From positions 36,746,198 to 36,810,197 of the forward strand of contig CM075937.1 of NCBI GenBank assembly GCA_038030265.1: a stretch of DNA of 64,000 nt, read 5' to 3'. Numbering within the stretch: the first letter of the stretch is position 1; every line of letters begins with the position of its first letter. The notes under the pieces are model-generated. The model searched no databases. It had not been told where the DNA came from and saw only the letters and a program-made list of their open reading frames with translations. Origin of the DNA: Corythucha ciliata (taxonomy: Eukaryota; Arthropoda; Insecta; Hemiptera; Tingidae). Shown piece after piece: positions 25,501 to 38,790 of this stretch. The position numbers and the translations under genes are program-made.

Positions 25501-28500
25501 TGGTGCTGGTAGATGGTGCTGGTAGATGGTGCTGGTAGATGGTGCTGGTAGATGGTGCTGGTAGATGGTGCTGGTAGATGGTGCTGGTAGATGGTGCTGG
25601 TAGATGGTGCTGGTAGATGGTGCTGGTAGATGGTGCTGGTAGATGGTGCTGGTAGATGGTGCTGGTAGATGGTGCTGGTAGATGGTGCTGGTAGATGGTG
25701 CTGGTAGATGGTGCTGGTAGATGGTGCTGGTAGATGGTGCTGGTAGATGGTGCTGGTAGATGGTGCTGGTAGATGGTGCTGGTAGATGGTGCTGGTAGAT
25801 GGTGCTGGTAGATGGTGCTGGTAGATGGTGCTGGTAGATGGTGCTGGTAGATGGTGCTGGTAGATGGTGCTGGTAGATGGTGCTGGTAGATGGTGCTGGT
25901 AGATGGTGCTGGTAGATGGTGCTGGTAGATGGTGCTGGTAGATGGTGCTGGTAGATGGTGCTGGTAGATGGTGCTGGTAGATGGTGCTGGTAGATGGTGC
26001 TGGTAGATGGTGCTGGTAGATGGTGCTGGTAGATGGTGCTGGTAGATGGTGCTGGTAGATGGTGCTGGTAGATGGTGCTGGTAGATGGTGCTGGTAGATG
26101 GTGCTGGTAGATGGTGCTGGTAGATGGTGCTGGTAGATGGTGCTGGTAGATGGTGCTGGTAGATGGTGCTGGTAGATGGTGCTGGTAGATGGTGCTGGTA
26201 GATGGTGCTGGTAGATGGTGCTGGAAGATGGTGCTGGTAGATGGTGCTGGTAGATGGTGCTGGTAGATGGTGCTGGTAGATGGTGCTGGTAGATGGTGCT
26301 GGTAGATGGTGCTGGTAGATGGTGCTGGTAGATGGTGCTGGTAGATGGTGCTGGTAGATGGTGCTGGTAGATGGTGCTGGTAGATGGTGCTGGTAGATGG
26401 TGCTGGTAGATGGTGCTGGTAGATGGTGCTGGTAGATGGTGCTGGTAGATGGTGCTGGTAGATGGTGCTGGTAGATGGTGCTGGTAGATGGTGCTGGTAG
26501 ATGGTGCTGGTAGATGGTGCTGGTAGATGGTGCTGGTAGATGGTGCTGGTAGATGGTGCTGGTAGATGGTGCTGGAAGATGGTGCTGGTAGATGGTGCTG
26601 GTAGATGGTGCTGGTAGATGGTGCTGGTAGATGGTGCTGGTAGATGGTGCTGGTAGATGGTGCTGGTAGATGGTGCTGGTAGATGGTGCTGGTAGATGGT
26701 GCTGGTAGATGGTGCTGGTAGATGGTGCTGGTAGATGGTGCTGGAAGATGGTGCTGGTAGATGGTGCTGGTAGATGGTGCTGGTAGATGGTGCTGGTAGA
26801 TGGTGCTGGTAGATGGTGCTGGTAGATGGTGCTGGTAGATGGTGCTGGTAGATGGTGCTGGTAGATGGTGCTGGTAGATGGTGCTGGTAGATGGTGCTGG
26901 TAGATGGTGCTGGTAGATGGTGCTGGTAGATGGTGCTGGTAGATGGTGCTGGTAGATGGTGCTGGTAGATGGTGCTGGTAGATGGTGCTGGTAGATGGTG
27001 CTGGTAGATGGTGCTGGTAGATGGTGCTGGTAGATGGTGCTGGTAGATGGTGCTGGTAGATGGTGCTGGTAGATGGTGCTGGTAGATGGTGCTGGTAGAT
27101 GGTGCTGGTAGATGGTGCTGGTAGATGGTGCTGGTAGATGGTGCTGGTAGATGGTGCTGGTAGATGGTGCTGGTAGATGGTGCTGGTAGATGGTGCTGGT
27201 AGATGGTGCTGGTAGATGGTGCTGGTAGATGGTGCTGGTAGATGGTGCTGGTAGATGGTGCTGGTAGATGGTGCTGGTAGATGGTGCTGGTAGATGGTGC
27301 TGGTAGATGGTGCTGGTAGATGGTGCTGGTAGATGGTGCTGGTAGATGGTGCTGGTAGATGGTGCTGGTAGATGGTGCTGGTAGATGGTGCTGGTAGATG
27401 GTGCTGGTAGATGGTGCTGGTAGATGGTGCTGGTAGATGGTGCTGGTAGATGGTGCTGGTAGATGGTGCTGGTAGATGGTGCTGGTAGATGGTGCTGGTA
27501 GATGGTGCTGGTAGATGGTGCTGGTAGATGGTGCTGGTAGATGGTGCTGGTAGATGGTGCTGGTAGATGGTGCTGGTAGATGGTGCTGGTAGATGGTGCT
27601 GGTAGATGGTGCTGGTAGATGGTGCTGGTAGATGGTGCTGGTAGATGGTGCTGGTAGATGGTGCTGGTAGATGGTGCTGGTAGATGGTGCTGGTAGATGG
27701 TGCTGGTAGATGGTGCTGGTAGATGGTGCTGGTAGATGGTGCTGGTAGATGGTGCTGGTAGATGGTGCTGGTAGATGGTGCTGGTAGATGGTGCTGGTAG
27801 ATGGTGCTGGTAGATGGTGCTGGTAGATGGTGCTGGTAGATGGTGCTGGTAGATGGTGCTGGTAGATGGTGCTGGTAGATGGTGCTGGTAGATGGTGCTG
27901 GTAGATGGTGCTGGTAGATGGTGCTGGTAGATGGTGCTGGTAGATGGTGCTGGTAGATGGTGCTGGTAGATGGTGCTGGTAGATGGTGCTGGTAGATGGT
28001 GCTGGTAGATGGTGCTGGTAGATGGTGCTGGTAGATGGTGCTGGTAGATGGTGCTGGTAGATGGTGCTGGTAGATGGTGCTGGTAGATGGTGCTGGTAGA
28101 TGGTGCTGGTAGATGGTGCTGGTAGATGGTGCTGGTAGATGGTGCTGGTAGATGGTGCTGGTAGATGGTGCTGGTAGATGGTGCTGGTAGATGGTGCTGG
28201 TAGATGGTGCTGGTAGATGGTGCTGGTAGATGGTGCTGGTAGATGGTGCTGGTAGATGGTGCTGGTAGATGGTGCTGGTAGATGGTGCTGGTAGATGGTG
28301 CTGGTAGATGGTGCTGGTAGATGGTGCTGGTAGATGGTGCTGGTAGATGGTGCTGGTAGATGGTGCTGGTAGGTGCTGGTAGATGGTGCTGGTAGATGGT
28401 GCTGGTAGATGGTGCTGGTAGATGGTGCTGGTAGATGGTGCTGGTAGATGGTGCTGGTAGATGGTGCTGGTAGATGGTGCTGGTAGATGGTGCTGGTAGA

Positions 28501-28789
28501 TGGTGCTGGTAGATGGTGCTGGTAGATGGTGCTGGTAGATGGTGCTGGTAGATGGTGCTGGTAGATGGTGCTGGTAGATGGTGCTGGTAGATGGTGCTGG
28601 TAGATGGTGCTGGTAGATGGTGCTGGTAGATGGTGCTGGTAGATGGTGCTGGTAGATGGTGCTGGTAGATGGTGCTGGTAGATGGTGCTGGTAGATGGTG
28701 CTGGTAGATGGTGCTGGTAGATGGTGCTGGTAGATGGTGCTGGTAGATGGTGCTGGTAGATGGTGCTGGTAGATGGTGCTGGTAGATAG
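16545..28789 (-). repeat. 13-bp minisatellite, block 3a
   Basis: About 940 units reading CTGGTAGATGGTG on the plus strand up to the assembly gap. The array is almost perfect. Rare variants are single GGAAGATGG units at about 21,195, 21,520, 26,223, 26,574 and 26,743 (spaced by exact multiples of 13 where compared), one GGTAGGTGG at 21,613, and shortened units at about 17,677, 17,750, 17,950, 18,048, 24,513 and 28,371. The last two share the same 3-base deletion. The minus strand is stop-free, which is why frames of more than 7,000 codons span it. These are not genes. Confidence 0.97.
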
Positions 28790-29289
28790 NNNNNNNNNNN
28801 NNNNNNNNNNNNNNNNNNNNNNNNNNNNNNNNNNNNNNNNNNNNNNNNNNNNNNNNNNNNNNNNNNNNNNNNNNNNNNNNNNNNNNNNNNNNNNNNNNNN
28901 NNNNNNNNNNNNNNNNNNNNNNNNNNNNNNNNNNNNNNNNNNNNNNNNNNNNNNNNNNNNNNNNNNNNNNNNNNNNNNNNNNNNNNNNNNNNNNNNNNNN
29001 NNNNNNNNNNNNNNNNNNNNNNNNNNNNNNNNNNNNNNNNNNNNNNNNNNNNNNNNNNNNNNNNNNNNNNNNNNNNNNNNNNNNNNNNNNNNNNNNNNNN
29101 NNNNNNNNNNNNNNNNNNNNNNNNNNNNNNNNNNNNNNNNNNNNNNNNNNNNNNNNNNNNNNNNNNNNNNNNNNNNNNNNNNNNNNNNNNNNNNNNNNNN
29201 NNNNNNNNNNNNNNNNNNNNNNNNNNNNNNNNNNNNNNNNNNNNNNNNNNNNNNNNNNNNNNNNNNNNNNNNNNNNNNNNNNNNNNNNN
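28790..29289. other. Assembly gap (500 N)
   Basis: Exactly 500 consecutive N, flanked on both sides by the same 13-bp repeat in the same orientation. The round number suggests a gap of conventional rather than measured size, so the true array length is unknown. Confidence 0.99.
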
Positions 29290-32200
29290 AGATGGTGCTG
29301 GTAGATGGTGCTGGTAGATGGTGCTGGTAGATGGTGCTGGTAGATGGTGCTGGTAGATGGTGCTGGTAGATGGTGCTGGTAGATGGTGCTGGTAGATGGT
29401 GCTGGTAGATGGTGCTGGTAGATGGTGCTGGTAGATGGTGCTGGTAGATGGTGCTGGTAGATGGTGCTGGTAGATGGTGCTGGTAGATGGTGCTGGTAGA
29501 TGGTGCTGGTAGATGGTGCTGGTAGATGGTGCTGGTAGATGGTGCTGGTAGATGGTGCTGGTAGATGGTGCTGGTAGATGGTGCTGGTAGATGGTGCTGG
29601 TAGATGGTGCTGGTAGATGGTGCTGGTAGATGGTGCTGGTAGATGGTGCTGGTAGATGGTGCTGGTAGATGGTGCTGGTAGATGGTGCTGGTAGATGGTG
29701 CTGGTAGATGGTGCTGGTAGATGGTGCTGGTAGATGGTGCTGGTAGATGGTGCTGGTAGATGGTGCTGGTAGATGGTGCTGGTAGATGGTGCTGGTAGAT
29801 GGTGCTGGTAGATGGTGCTGGTAGATGGTGCTGGTAGATGGTGCTGGTAGATGGTGCTGGTAGATGGTGCTGGTAGATGGTGCTGGTAGATGGTGCTGGT
29901 AGATGGTGCTGGTAGATGGTGCTGGTAGATGGTGCTGGTAGATGGTGCTGGTAGATGGTGCTGGTAGATGGTGCTGGTAGATGGTGCTGGTAGATGGTGC
30001 TGGTAGATGGTGCTGGTAGATGGTGCTGGTAGATGGTGCTGGTAGATGGTGCTGGTAGATGGTGCTGGTAGATGGTGCTGGTAGATGGTGCTGGTAGATG
30101 GTGCTGGTAGATGGTGCTGGTAGATGGTGCTGGTAGATGGTGCTGGTAGATGGTGCTGGTAGATGGTGCTGGTAGATGGTGCTGGTAGATGGTGCTGGTA
30201 GATGGTGCTGGTAGATGGTGCTGGTAGATGGTGCTGGTAGATGGTGCTGGTAGATGGTGCTGGTAGATGGTGCTGGTAGATGGTGCTGGTAGATGGTGCT
30301 GGTAGATGGTGCTGGTAGATGGTGCTGGTAGATGGTGCTGGTAGATGGTGCTGGTAGATGGTGCTGGTAGATGGTGCTGGTAGATGGTGCTGGTAGATGG
30401 TGCTGGTAGATGGTGCTGGTAGATGGTGCTGGTAGATGGTGCTGGTAGATGGTGCTGGTAGATGGTGCTGGTAGATGGTGCTGGTAGATGGTGCTGGTAG
30501 ATGGTGCTGGTAGATGGTGCTGGTAGATGGTGCTGGTAGATGGTGCTGGTAGATGGTGCTGGTAGATGGTGCTGGTAGATGGTGCTGGTAGATGGTGCTG
30601 GTAGATGGTGCTGGTAGATGGTGCTGGTAGATGGTGCTGGTAGATGGTGCTGGTAGATGGTGCTGGTAGATGGTGCTGGTAGATGGTGCTGGTAGATGGT
30701 GCTGGTAGATGGTGCTGGTAGATGGTGCTGGTAGATGGTGCTGGTAGATGGTGCTGGTAGATGGTGCTGGTAGATGGTGCTGGTAGATGGTGCTGGTAGA
30801 TGGTGCTGGTAGATGGTGCTGGTAGATGGTGCTGGTAGATGGTGCTGGTAGATGGTGCTGGTAGATGGTGCTGGTAGATGGTGCTGGTAGATGGTGCTGG
30901 TAGATGGTGCTGGTAGATGGTGCTGGTAGATGGTGCTGGTAGATGGTGCTGGTAGATGGTGCTGGTAGATGGTGCTGGTAGATGGTGCTGGTAGATGGTG
31001 CTGGTAGATGGTGCTGGTAGATGGTGCTGGTAGATGGTGCTGGTAGATGGTGCTGGTAGATGGTGCTGGTAGATGGTGCTGGTAGATGGTGCTGGTAGAT
31101 GGTGCTGGTAGATGGTGCTGGTAGATGGTGCTGGTAGATGGTGCTGGTAGATGGTGCTGGTAGATGGTGCTGGTAGATGGTGCTGGTAGATGGTGCTGGT
31201 AGATGGTGCTGGTAGATGGTGCTGGTAGATGGTGCTGGTAGATGGTGCTGGTAGATGGTGCTGGTAGATGGTGCTGGTAGATGGTGCTGGTAGATGGTGC
31301 TGGTAGATGGTGCTGGTAGATGGTGCTGGTAGATGGTGCTGGTAGATGGTGCTGGTAGATGGTGCTGGTAGATGGTGCTGGTAGATGGTGCTGGTAGATG
31401 GTGCTGGTAGATGGTGCTGGTAGATGGTGCTGGTAGATGGTGCTGGTAGATGGTGCTGGTAGATGGTGCTGGTAGATGGTGCTGGTAGATGGTGCTGGTA
31501 GATGGTGCTGGTAGATGGTGCTGGTAGATGGTGCTGGTAGATGGTGCTGGTAGATGGTGCTGGTAGATGGTGCTGGTAGATGGTGCTGGTAGATGGTGCT
31601 GGTAGATGGTGCTGGTAGATGGTGCTGGTAGATGGTGCTGGTAGATGGTGCTGGTAGATGGTGCTGGTAGATGGTGCTGGTAGATGGTGCTGGTAGATGG
31701 TGCTGGTAGATGGTGCTGGTAGATGGTGCTGGTAGATGGTGCTGGTAGATGGTGCTGGTAGATGGTGCTGGTAGATGGTGCTGGTAGATGGTGCTGGTAG
31801 ATGGTGCTGGTAGATGGTGCTGGTAGATGGTGCTGGTAGATGGTGCTGGTAGATGGTGCTGGTAGATGGTGCTGGTAGATGGTGCTGGTAGATGGTGCTG
31901 GTAGATGGTGCTGGTAGATGGTGCTGGTAGATGGTGCTGGTAGATGGTGCTGGTAGATGGTGCTGGTAGATGGTGCTGGTAGATGGTGCTGGTAGATGGT
32001 GCTGGTAGATGGTGCTGGTAGATGGTGCTGGTAGATGGTGCTGGTAGATGGTGCTGGTAGATGGTGCTGGTAGATGGTGCTGGTAGATGGTGCTGGTAGA
32101 TGGTGCTGGTAGATGGTGCTGGTAGATGGTGCTGGTAGATGGTGCTGGTAGATGGTGCTGGTAGATGGTGCTGGTAGATGGTGCTGGTAGATGGTGCTGG

Positions 32201-35200
32201 TAGATGGTGCTGGTAGATGGTGCTGGTAGATGGTGCTGGTAGATGGTGCTGGTAGATGGTGCTGGTAGATGGTGCTGGTAGATGGTGCTGGTAGATGGTG
32301 CTGGTAGATGGTGCTGGTAGATGGTGCTGGTAGATGGTGCTGGTAGATGGTGCTGGTAGATGGTGCTGGTAGATGGTGCTGGTAGATGGTGCTGGTAGAT
32401 GGTGCTGGTAGATGGTGCTGGTAGATGGTGCTGGTAGATGGTGCTGGTAGATGGTGCTGGTAGATGGTGCTGGTAGATGGTGCTGGTAGATGGTGCTGGT
32501 AGATGGTGCTGGTAGATGGTGCTGGTAGATGGTGCTGGTAGATGGTGCTGGTAGATGGTGCTGGTAGATGGTGCTGGTAGATGGTGCTGGTAGATGGTGC
32601 TGGTAGATGGTGCTGGTAGATGGTGCTGGTAGATGGTGCTGGTAGATGGTGCTGGTAGATGGTGCTGGTAGATGGTGCTGGTAGATGGTGCTGGTAGATG
32701 GTGCTGGTAGATGGTGCTGGTAGATGGTGCTGGTAGATGGTGCTGGTAGATGGTGCTGGTAGATGGTGCTGGTAGATGGTGCTGGTAGATGGTGCTGGTA
32801 GATGGTGCTGGTAGATGGTGCTGGTAGATGGTGCTGGTAGATGGTGCTGGTAGATGGTGCTGGTAGATGGTGCTGGTAGATGGTGCTGGTAGATGGTGCT
32901 GGTAGATGGTGCTGGTAGATGGTGCTGGTAGATGGTGCTGGTAGATGGTGCTGGTAGATGGTGCTGGTAGATGGTGCTGGTAGATGGTGCTGGTAGATGG
33001 TGCTGGTAGATGGTGCTGGTAGATGGTGCTGGTAGATGGTGCTGGTAGATGGTGCTGGTAGATGGTGCTGGTAGATGGTGCTGGTAGATGGTGCTGGTAG
33101 ATGGTGCTGGTAGATGGTGCTGGTAGATGGTGCTGGTAGATGGTGCTGGTAGATGGTGCTGGTAGATGGTGCTGGTAGATGGTGCTGGTAGATGGTGCTG
33201 GTAGATGGTGCTGGTAGATGGTGCTGGTAGATGGTGCTGGTAGATGGTGCTGGTAGATGGTGCTGGTAGATGGTGCTGGTAGATGGTGCTGGTAGATGGT
33301 GCTGGTAGATGGTGCTGGTAGATGGTGCTGGTAGATGGTGCTGGTAGATGGTGCTGGTAGATGGTGCTGGTAGATGGTGCTGGTAGATGGTGCTGGTAGA
33401 TGGTGCTGGTAGATGGTGCTGGTAGATGGTGCTGGTAGATGGTGCTGGTAGATGGTGCTGGTAGATGGTGCTGGTAGATGGTGCTGGTAGATGGTGCTGG
33501 TAGATGGTGCTGGTAGATGGTGCTGGTAGATGGTGCTGGTAGATGGTGCTGGTAGATGGTGCTGGTAGATGGTGCTGGTAGATGGTGCTGGTAGATGGTG
33601 CTGGTAGATGGTGCTGGTAGATGGTGCTGGTAGATGGTGCTGGTAGATGGTGCTGGTAGATGGTGCTGGTAGATGGTGCTGGTAGATGGTGCTGGTAGAT
33701 GGTGCTGGTAGATGGTGCTGGTAGATGGTGCTGGTAGATGGTGCTGGTAGATGGTGCTGGTAGATGGTGCTGGTAGATGGTGCTGGTAGATGGTGCTGGT
33801 AGATGGTGCTGGTAGATGGTGCTGGTAGATGGTGCTGGTAGATGGTGCTGGTAGATGGTGCTGGTAGATGGTGCTGGTAGATGGTGCTGGTAGATGGTGC
33901 TGGTAGATGGTGCTGGTAGATGGTGCTGGTAGATGGTGCTGGTAGATGGTGCTGGTAGATGGTGCTGGTAGATGGTGCTGGTAGATGGTGCTGGTAGATG
34001 GTGCTGGTAGATGGTGCTGGTAGATGGTGCTGGTAGATGGTGCTGGTAGATGGTGCTGGTAGATGGTGCTGGTAGATGGTGCTGGTAGATGGTGCTGGTA
34101 GATGGTGCTGGTAGATGGTGCTGGTAGATGGTGCTGGTAGATGGTGCTGGTAGATGGTGCTGGTAGATGGTGCTGGTAGATGGTGCTGGTAGATGGTGCT
34201 GGTAGATGGTGCTGGTAGATGGTGCTGGTAGATGGTGCTGGTAGATGGTGCTGGTAGATGGTGCTGGTAGATGGTGCTGGTAGATGGTGCTGGTAGATGG
34301 TGCTGGTAGATGGTGCTGGTAGATGGTGCTGGTAGATGGTGCTGGTAGATGGTGCTGGTAGATGGTGCTGGTAGATGGTGCTGGTAGATGGTGCTGGTAG
34401 ATGGTGCTGGTAGATGGTGCTGGTAGATGGTGCTGGTAGATGGTGCTGGTAGATGGTGCTGGTAGATGGTGCTGGTAGATGGTGCTGGTAGATGGTGCTG
34501 GTAGATGGTGCTGGTAGATGGTGCTGGTAGATGGTGCTGGTAGATGGTGCTGGTAGATGGTGCTGGTAGATGGTGCTGGTAGATGGTGCTGGTAGATGGT
34601 GCTGGTAGATGGTGCTGGTAGATGGTGCTGGTAGATGGTGCTGGTAGATGGTGCTGGTAGATGGTGCTGGTAGATGGTGCTGGTAGATGGTGCTGGTAGA
34701 TGGTGCTGGTAGATGGTGCTGGTAGATGGTGCTGGTAGATGGTGCTGGTAGATGGTGCTGGTAGATGGTGCTGGTAGATGGTGCTGGTAGATGGTGCTGG
34801 TAGATGGTGCTGGTAGATGGTGCTGGTAGATGGTGCTGGTAGATGGTGCTGGTAGATGGTGCTGGTAGATGGTGCTGGTAGATGGTGCTGGTAGATGGTG
34901 CTGGTAGATGGTGCTGGTAGATGGTGCTGGTAGATGGTGCTGGTAGATGGTGCTGGTAGATGGTGCTGGTAGATGGTGCTGGTAGATGGTGCTGGTAGAT
35001 GGTGCTGGTAGATGGTGCTGGTAGATGGTGCTGGTAGATGGTGCTGGTAGATGGTGCTGGTAGATGGTGCTGGTAGATGGTGCTGGTAGATGGTGCTGGT
35101 AGATGGTGCTGGTAGATGGTGCTGGTAGATGGTGCTGGTAGATGGTGCTGGTAGATGGTGCTGGTAGATGGTGCTGGTAGATGGTGCTGGTAGATGGTGC

Positions 35201-38200
35201 TGGTAGATGGTGCTGGTAGATGGTGCTGGTAGATGGTGCTGGTAGATGGTGCTGGTAGATGGTGCTGGTAGATGGTGCTGGTAGATGGTGCTGGTAGATG
35301 GTGCTGGTAGATGGTGCTGGTAGATGGTGCTGGTAGATGGTGCTGGTAGATGGTGCTGGTAGATGGTGCTGGTAGATGGTGCTGGTAGATGGTGCTGGTA
35401 GATGGTGCTGGTAGATGGTGCTGGTAGATGGTGCTGGTAGATGGTGCTGGTAGATGGTGCTGGTAGATGGTGCTGGTAGATGGTGCTGGTAGATGGTGCT
35501 GGTAGATGGTGCTGGTAGATGGTGCTGGTAGATGGTGCTGGTAGATGGTGCTGGTAGATGGTGCTGGTAGATGGTGCTGGTAGATGGTGCTGGTAGATGG
35601 TGCTGGTAGATGGTGCTGGTAGATGGTGCTGGTAGATGGTGCTGGTAGATGGTGCTGGTAGATGGTGCTGGTAGATGGTGCTGGTAGATGGTGCTGGTAG
35701 ATGGTGCTGGTAGATGGTGCTGGTAGATGGTGCTGGTAGATGGTGCTGGTAGATGGTGCTGGTAGATGGTGCTGGTAGATGGTGCTGGTAGATGGTGCTG
35801 GTAGATGGTGCTGGTAGATGGTGCTGGTAGATGGTGCTGGTAGATGGTGCTGGTAGATGGTGCTGGTAGATGGTGCTGGTAGATGGTGCTGGTAGATGGT
35901 GCTGGTAGATGGTGCTGGTAGATGGTGCTGGTAGATGGTGCTGGTAGATGGTGCTGGTAGATGGTGCTGGTAGATGGTGCTGGTAGATGGTGCTGGTAGA
36001 TGGTGCTGGTAGATGGTGCTGGTAGATGGTGCTGGTAGATGGTGCTGGTAGATGGTGCTGGTAGATGGTGCTGGTAGATGGTGCTGGTAGATGGTGCTGG
36101 TAGATGGTGCTGGTAGATGGTGCTGGTAGATGGTGCTGGTAGATGGTGCTGGTAGATGGTGCTGGTAGATGGTGCTGGTAGATGGTGCTGGTAGATGGTG
36201 CTGGTAGATGGTGCTGGTAGATGGTGCTGGTAGATGGTGCTGGTAGATGGTGCTGGTAGATGGTGCTGGTAGATGGTGCTGGTAGATGGTGCTGGTAGAT
36301 GGTGCTGGTAGATGGTGCTGGTAGATGGTGCTGGTAGATGGTGCTGGTAGATGGTGCTGGTAGATGGTGCTGGTAGATGGTGCTGGTAGATGGTGCTGGT
36401 AGATGGTGCTGGTAGATGGTGCTGGTAGATGGTGCTGGTAGATGGTGCTGGTAGATGGTGCTGGTAGATGGTGCTGGTAGATGGTGCTGGTAGATGGTGC
36501 TGGTAGATGGTGCTGGTAGATGGTGCTGGTAGATGGTGCTGGTAGATGGTGCTGGTAGATGGTGCTGGTAGATGGTGCTGGTAGATGGTGCTGGTAGATG
36601 GTGCTGGTAGATGGTGCTGGTAGATGGTGCTGGTAGATGGTGCTGGTAGATGGTGCTGGTAGATGGTGCTGGTAGATGGTGCTGGTAGATGGTGCTGGTA
36701 GATGGTGCTGGTAGATGGTGCTGGTAGATGGTGCTGGTAGATGGTGCTGGTAGATGGTGCTGGTAGATGGTGCTGGTAGATGGTGCTGGTAGATGGTGCT
36801 GGTAGATGGTGCTGGTAGATGGTGCTGGTAGATGGTGCTGGTAGATGGTGCTGGTAGATGGTGCTGGTAGATGGTGCTGGTAGATGGTGCTGGTAGATGG
36901 TGCTGGTAGATGGTGCTGGTAGATGGTGCTGGTAGATGGTGCTGGTAGATGGTGCTGGTAGATGGTGCTGGTAGATGGTGCTGGTAGATGGTGCTGGTAG
37001 ATGGTGCTGGTAGATGGTGCTGGTAGATGGTGCTGGTAGATGGTGCTGGTAGATGGTGCTGGTAGATGGTGCTGGTAGATGGTGCTGGTAGATGGTGCTG
37101 GTAGATGGTGCTGGTAGATGGTGCTGGTAGATGGTGCTGGTAGATGGTGCTGGTAGATGGTGCTGGTAGATGGTGCTGGTAGATGGTGCTGGTAGATGGT
37201 GCTGGTAGATGGTGCTGGTAGATGGTGCTGGTAGATGGTGCTGGTAGATGGTGCTGGTAGATGGTGCTGGTAGATGGTGCTGGTAGATGGTGCTGGTAGA
37301 TGGTGCTGGTAGATGGTGCTGGTAGATGGTGCTGGTAGATGGTGCTGGTAGATGGTGCTGGTAGATGGTGCTGGTAGATGGTGCTGGTAGATGGTGCTGG
37401 TAGATGGTGCTGGTAGATGGTGCTGGTAGATGGTGCTGGTAGATGGTGCTGGTAGATGGTGCTGGTAGATGGTGCTGGTAGATGGTGCTGGTAGATGGTG
37501 CTGGTAGATGGTGCTGGTAGATGGTGCTGGTAGATGGTGCTGGTAGATGGTGCTGGTAGATGGTGCTGGTAGATGGTGCTGGTAGATGGTGCTGGTAGAT
37601 GGTGCTGGTAGATGGTGCTGGTAGATGGTGCTGGTAGATGGTGCTGGTAGATGGTGCTGGTAGATGGTGCTGGTAGATGGTGCTGGTAGATGGTGCTGGT
37701 AGATGGTGCTGGTAGATGGTGCTGGTAGATGGTGCTGGTAGATGGTGCTGGTAGATGGTGCTGGTAGATGGTGCTGGTAGATGGTGCTGGTAGATGGTGC
37801 TGGTAGATGGTGCTGGTAGATGGTGCTGGTAGATGGTGCTGGTAGATGGTGCTGGTAGATGGTGCTGGTAGATGGTGCTGGTAGATGGTGCTGGTAGATG
37901 GTGCTGGTAGATGGTGCTGGTAGATGGTGCTGGTAGATGGTGCTGGTAGATGGTGCTGGTAGATGGTGCTGGTAGATGGTGCTGGTAGATGGTGCTGGTA
38001 GATGGTGCTGGTAGATGGTGCTGGTAGATGGTGCTGGTAGATGGTGCTGGTAGATGGTGCTGGTAGATGGTGCTGGTAGATGGTGCTGGTAGATGGTGCT
38101 GGTAGATGGTGCTGGTAGATGGTGCTGGTAGATGGTGCTGGTAGATGGTGCTGGTAGATGGTGCTGGTAGATGGTGCTGGTAGATGGTGCTGGTAGATGG

Positions 38201-38790
38201 TGCTGGTAGATGGTGCTGGTAGATGGTGCTGGTAGATGGTGCTGGTAGATGGTGCTGGTAGATGGTGCTGGTAGATGGTGCTGGTAGATGGTGCTGGTAG
38301 ATGGTGCTGGTAGATGGTGCTGGTAGATGGTGCTGGTAGATGGTGCTGGTAGATGGTGCTGGTAGATGGTGCTGGTAGAAGGTGCTGGTAGATGGTGCGG
38401 TAGATGGTGCTAGTAGATGGTGCTGGAGATGGTGCTGGAATGGTGCTGGTAGATGTTGCTGGTAGATGGTGCTGGAATGGTGCTGGTAGAATGGTGCTGG
38501 TAGATTGTGCTGGTAGATGATGCTGGTAGATGGTGCTTGTAGATGGTGCTGTAATGGTGCTGGAAGATGGTGCTGGTTGATGGTGCTGGTAATGGTGCTG
38601 GTAGATGTTGCTGGTAGATGGTTGCTGGTAGATGGTGCTAGTAGATGGTGCTGAGATGGTGCTGGTAAGATGGTGCTGGTAATGGTGCTGGTAGATGGTG
38701 CTGTTAGATGGTGCTGGAATGGTGCTGGTAGAATGGTGCTGGTAGATGGTGCTTGAAGATGGTGCTGTAATGGTGCTGGAAGATGATGCT
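29290..38790 (-). repeat. 13-bp minisatellite, block 3b with degenerate right edge
   Basis: About 730 units continuing block 3a. From 29,290 to about 38,378 I see no variant unit. From 38,379 to 38,790 the units decay rapidly (GGTGCGGTAG, GGTGCTGGAATGG, GTTGCTGG and others). Within this edge, phrases recur at larger spacing: GCTGGAATGGTGCTGGTAGA at 38,471 and 38,713, and GCTGTAATGGTGCTGGAAGA at 38,548 and 38,764. This points to an older higher-order organisation. Confidence 0.96.

Noticed and set aside
16545..38790. Telomeric or recombination-hotspot (Chi-like) repeat
   Set aside because: The unit matches neither TTAGG nor TTAGGG. GCTGGTAG differs from the bacterial Chi octamer, and Chi has no known role in this context.
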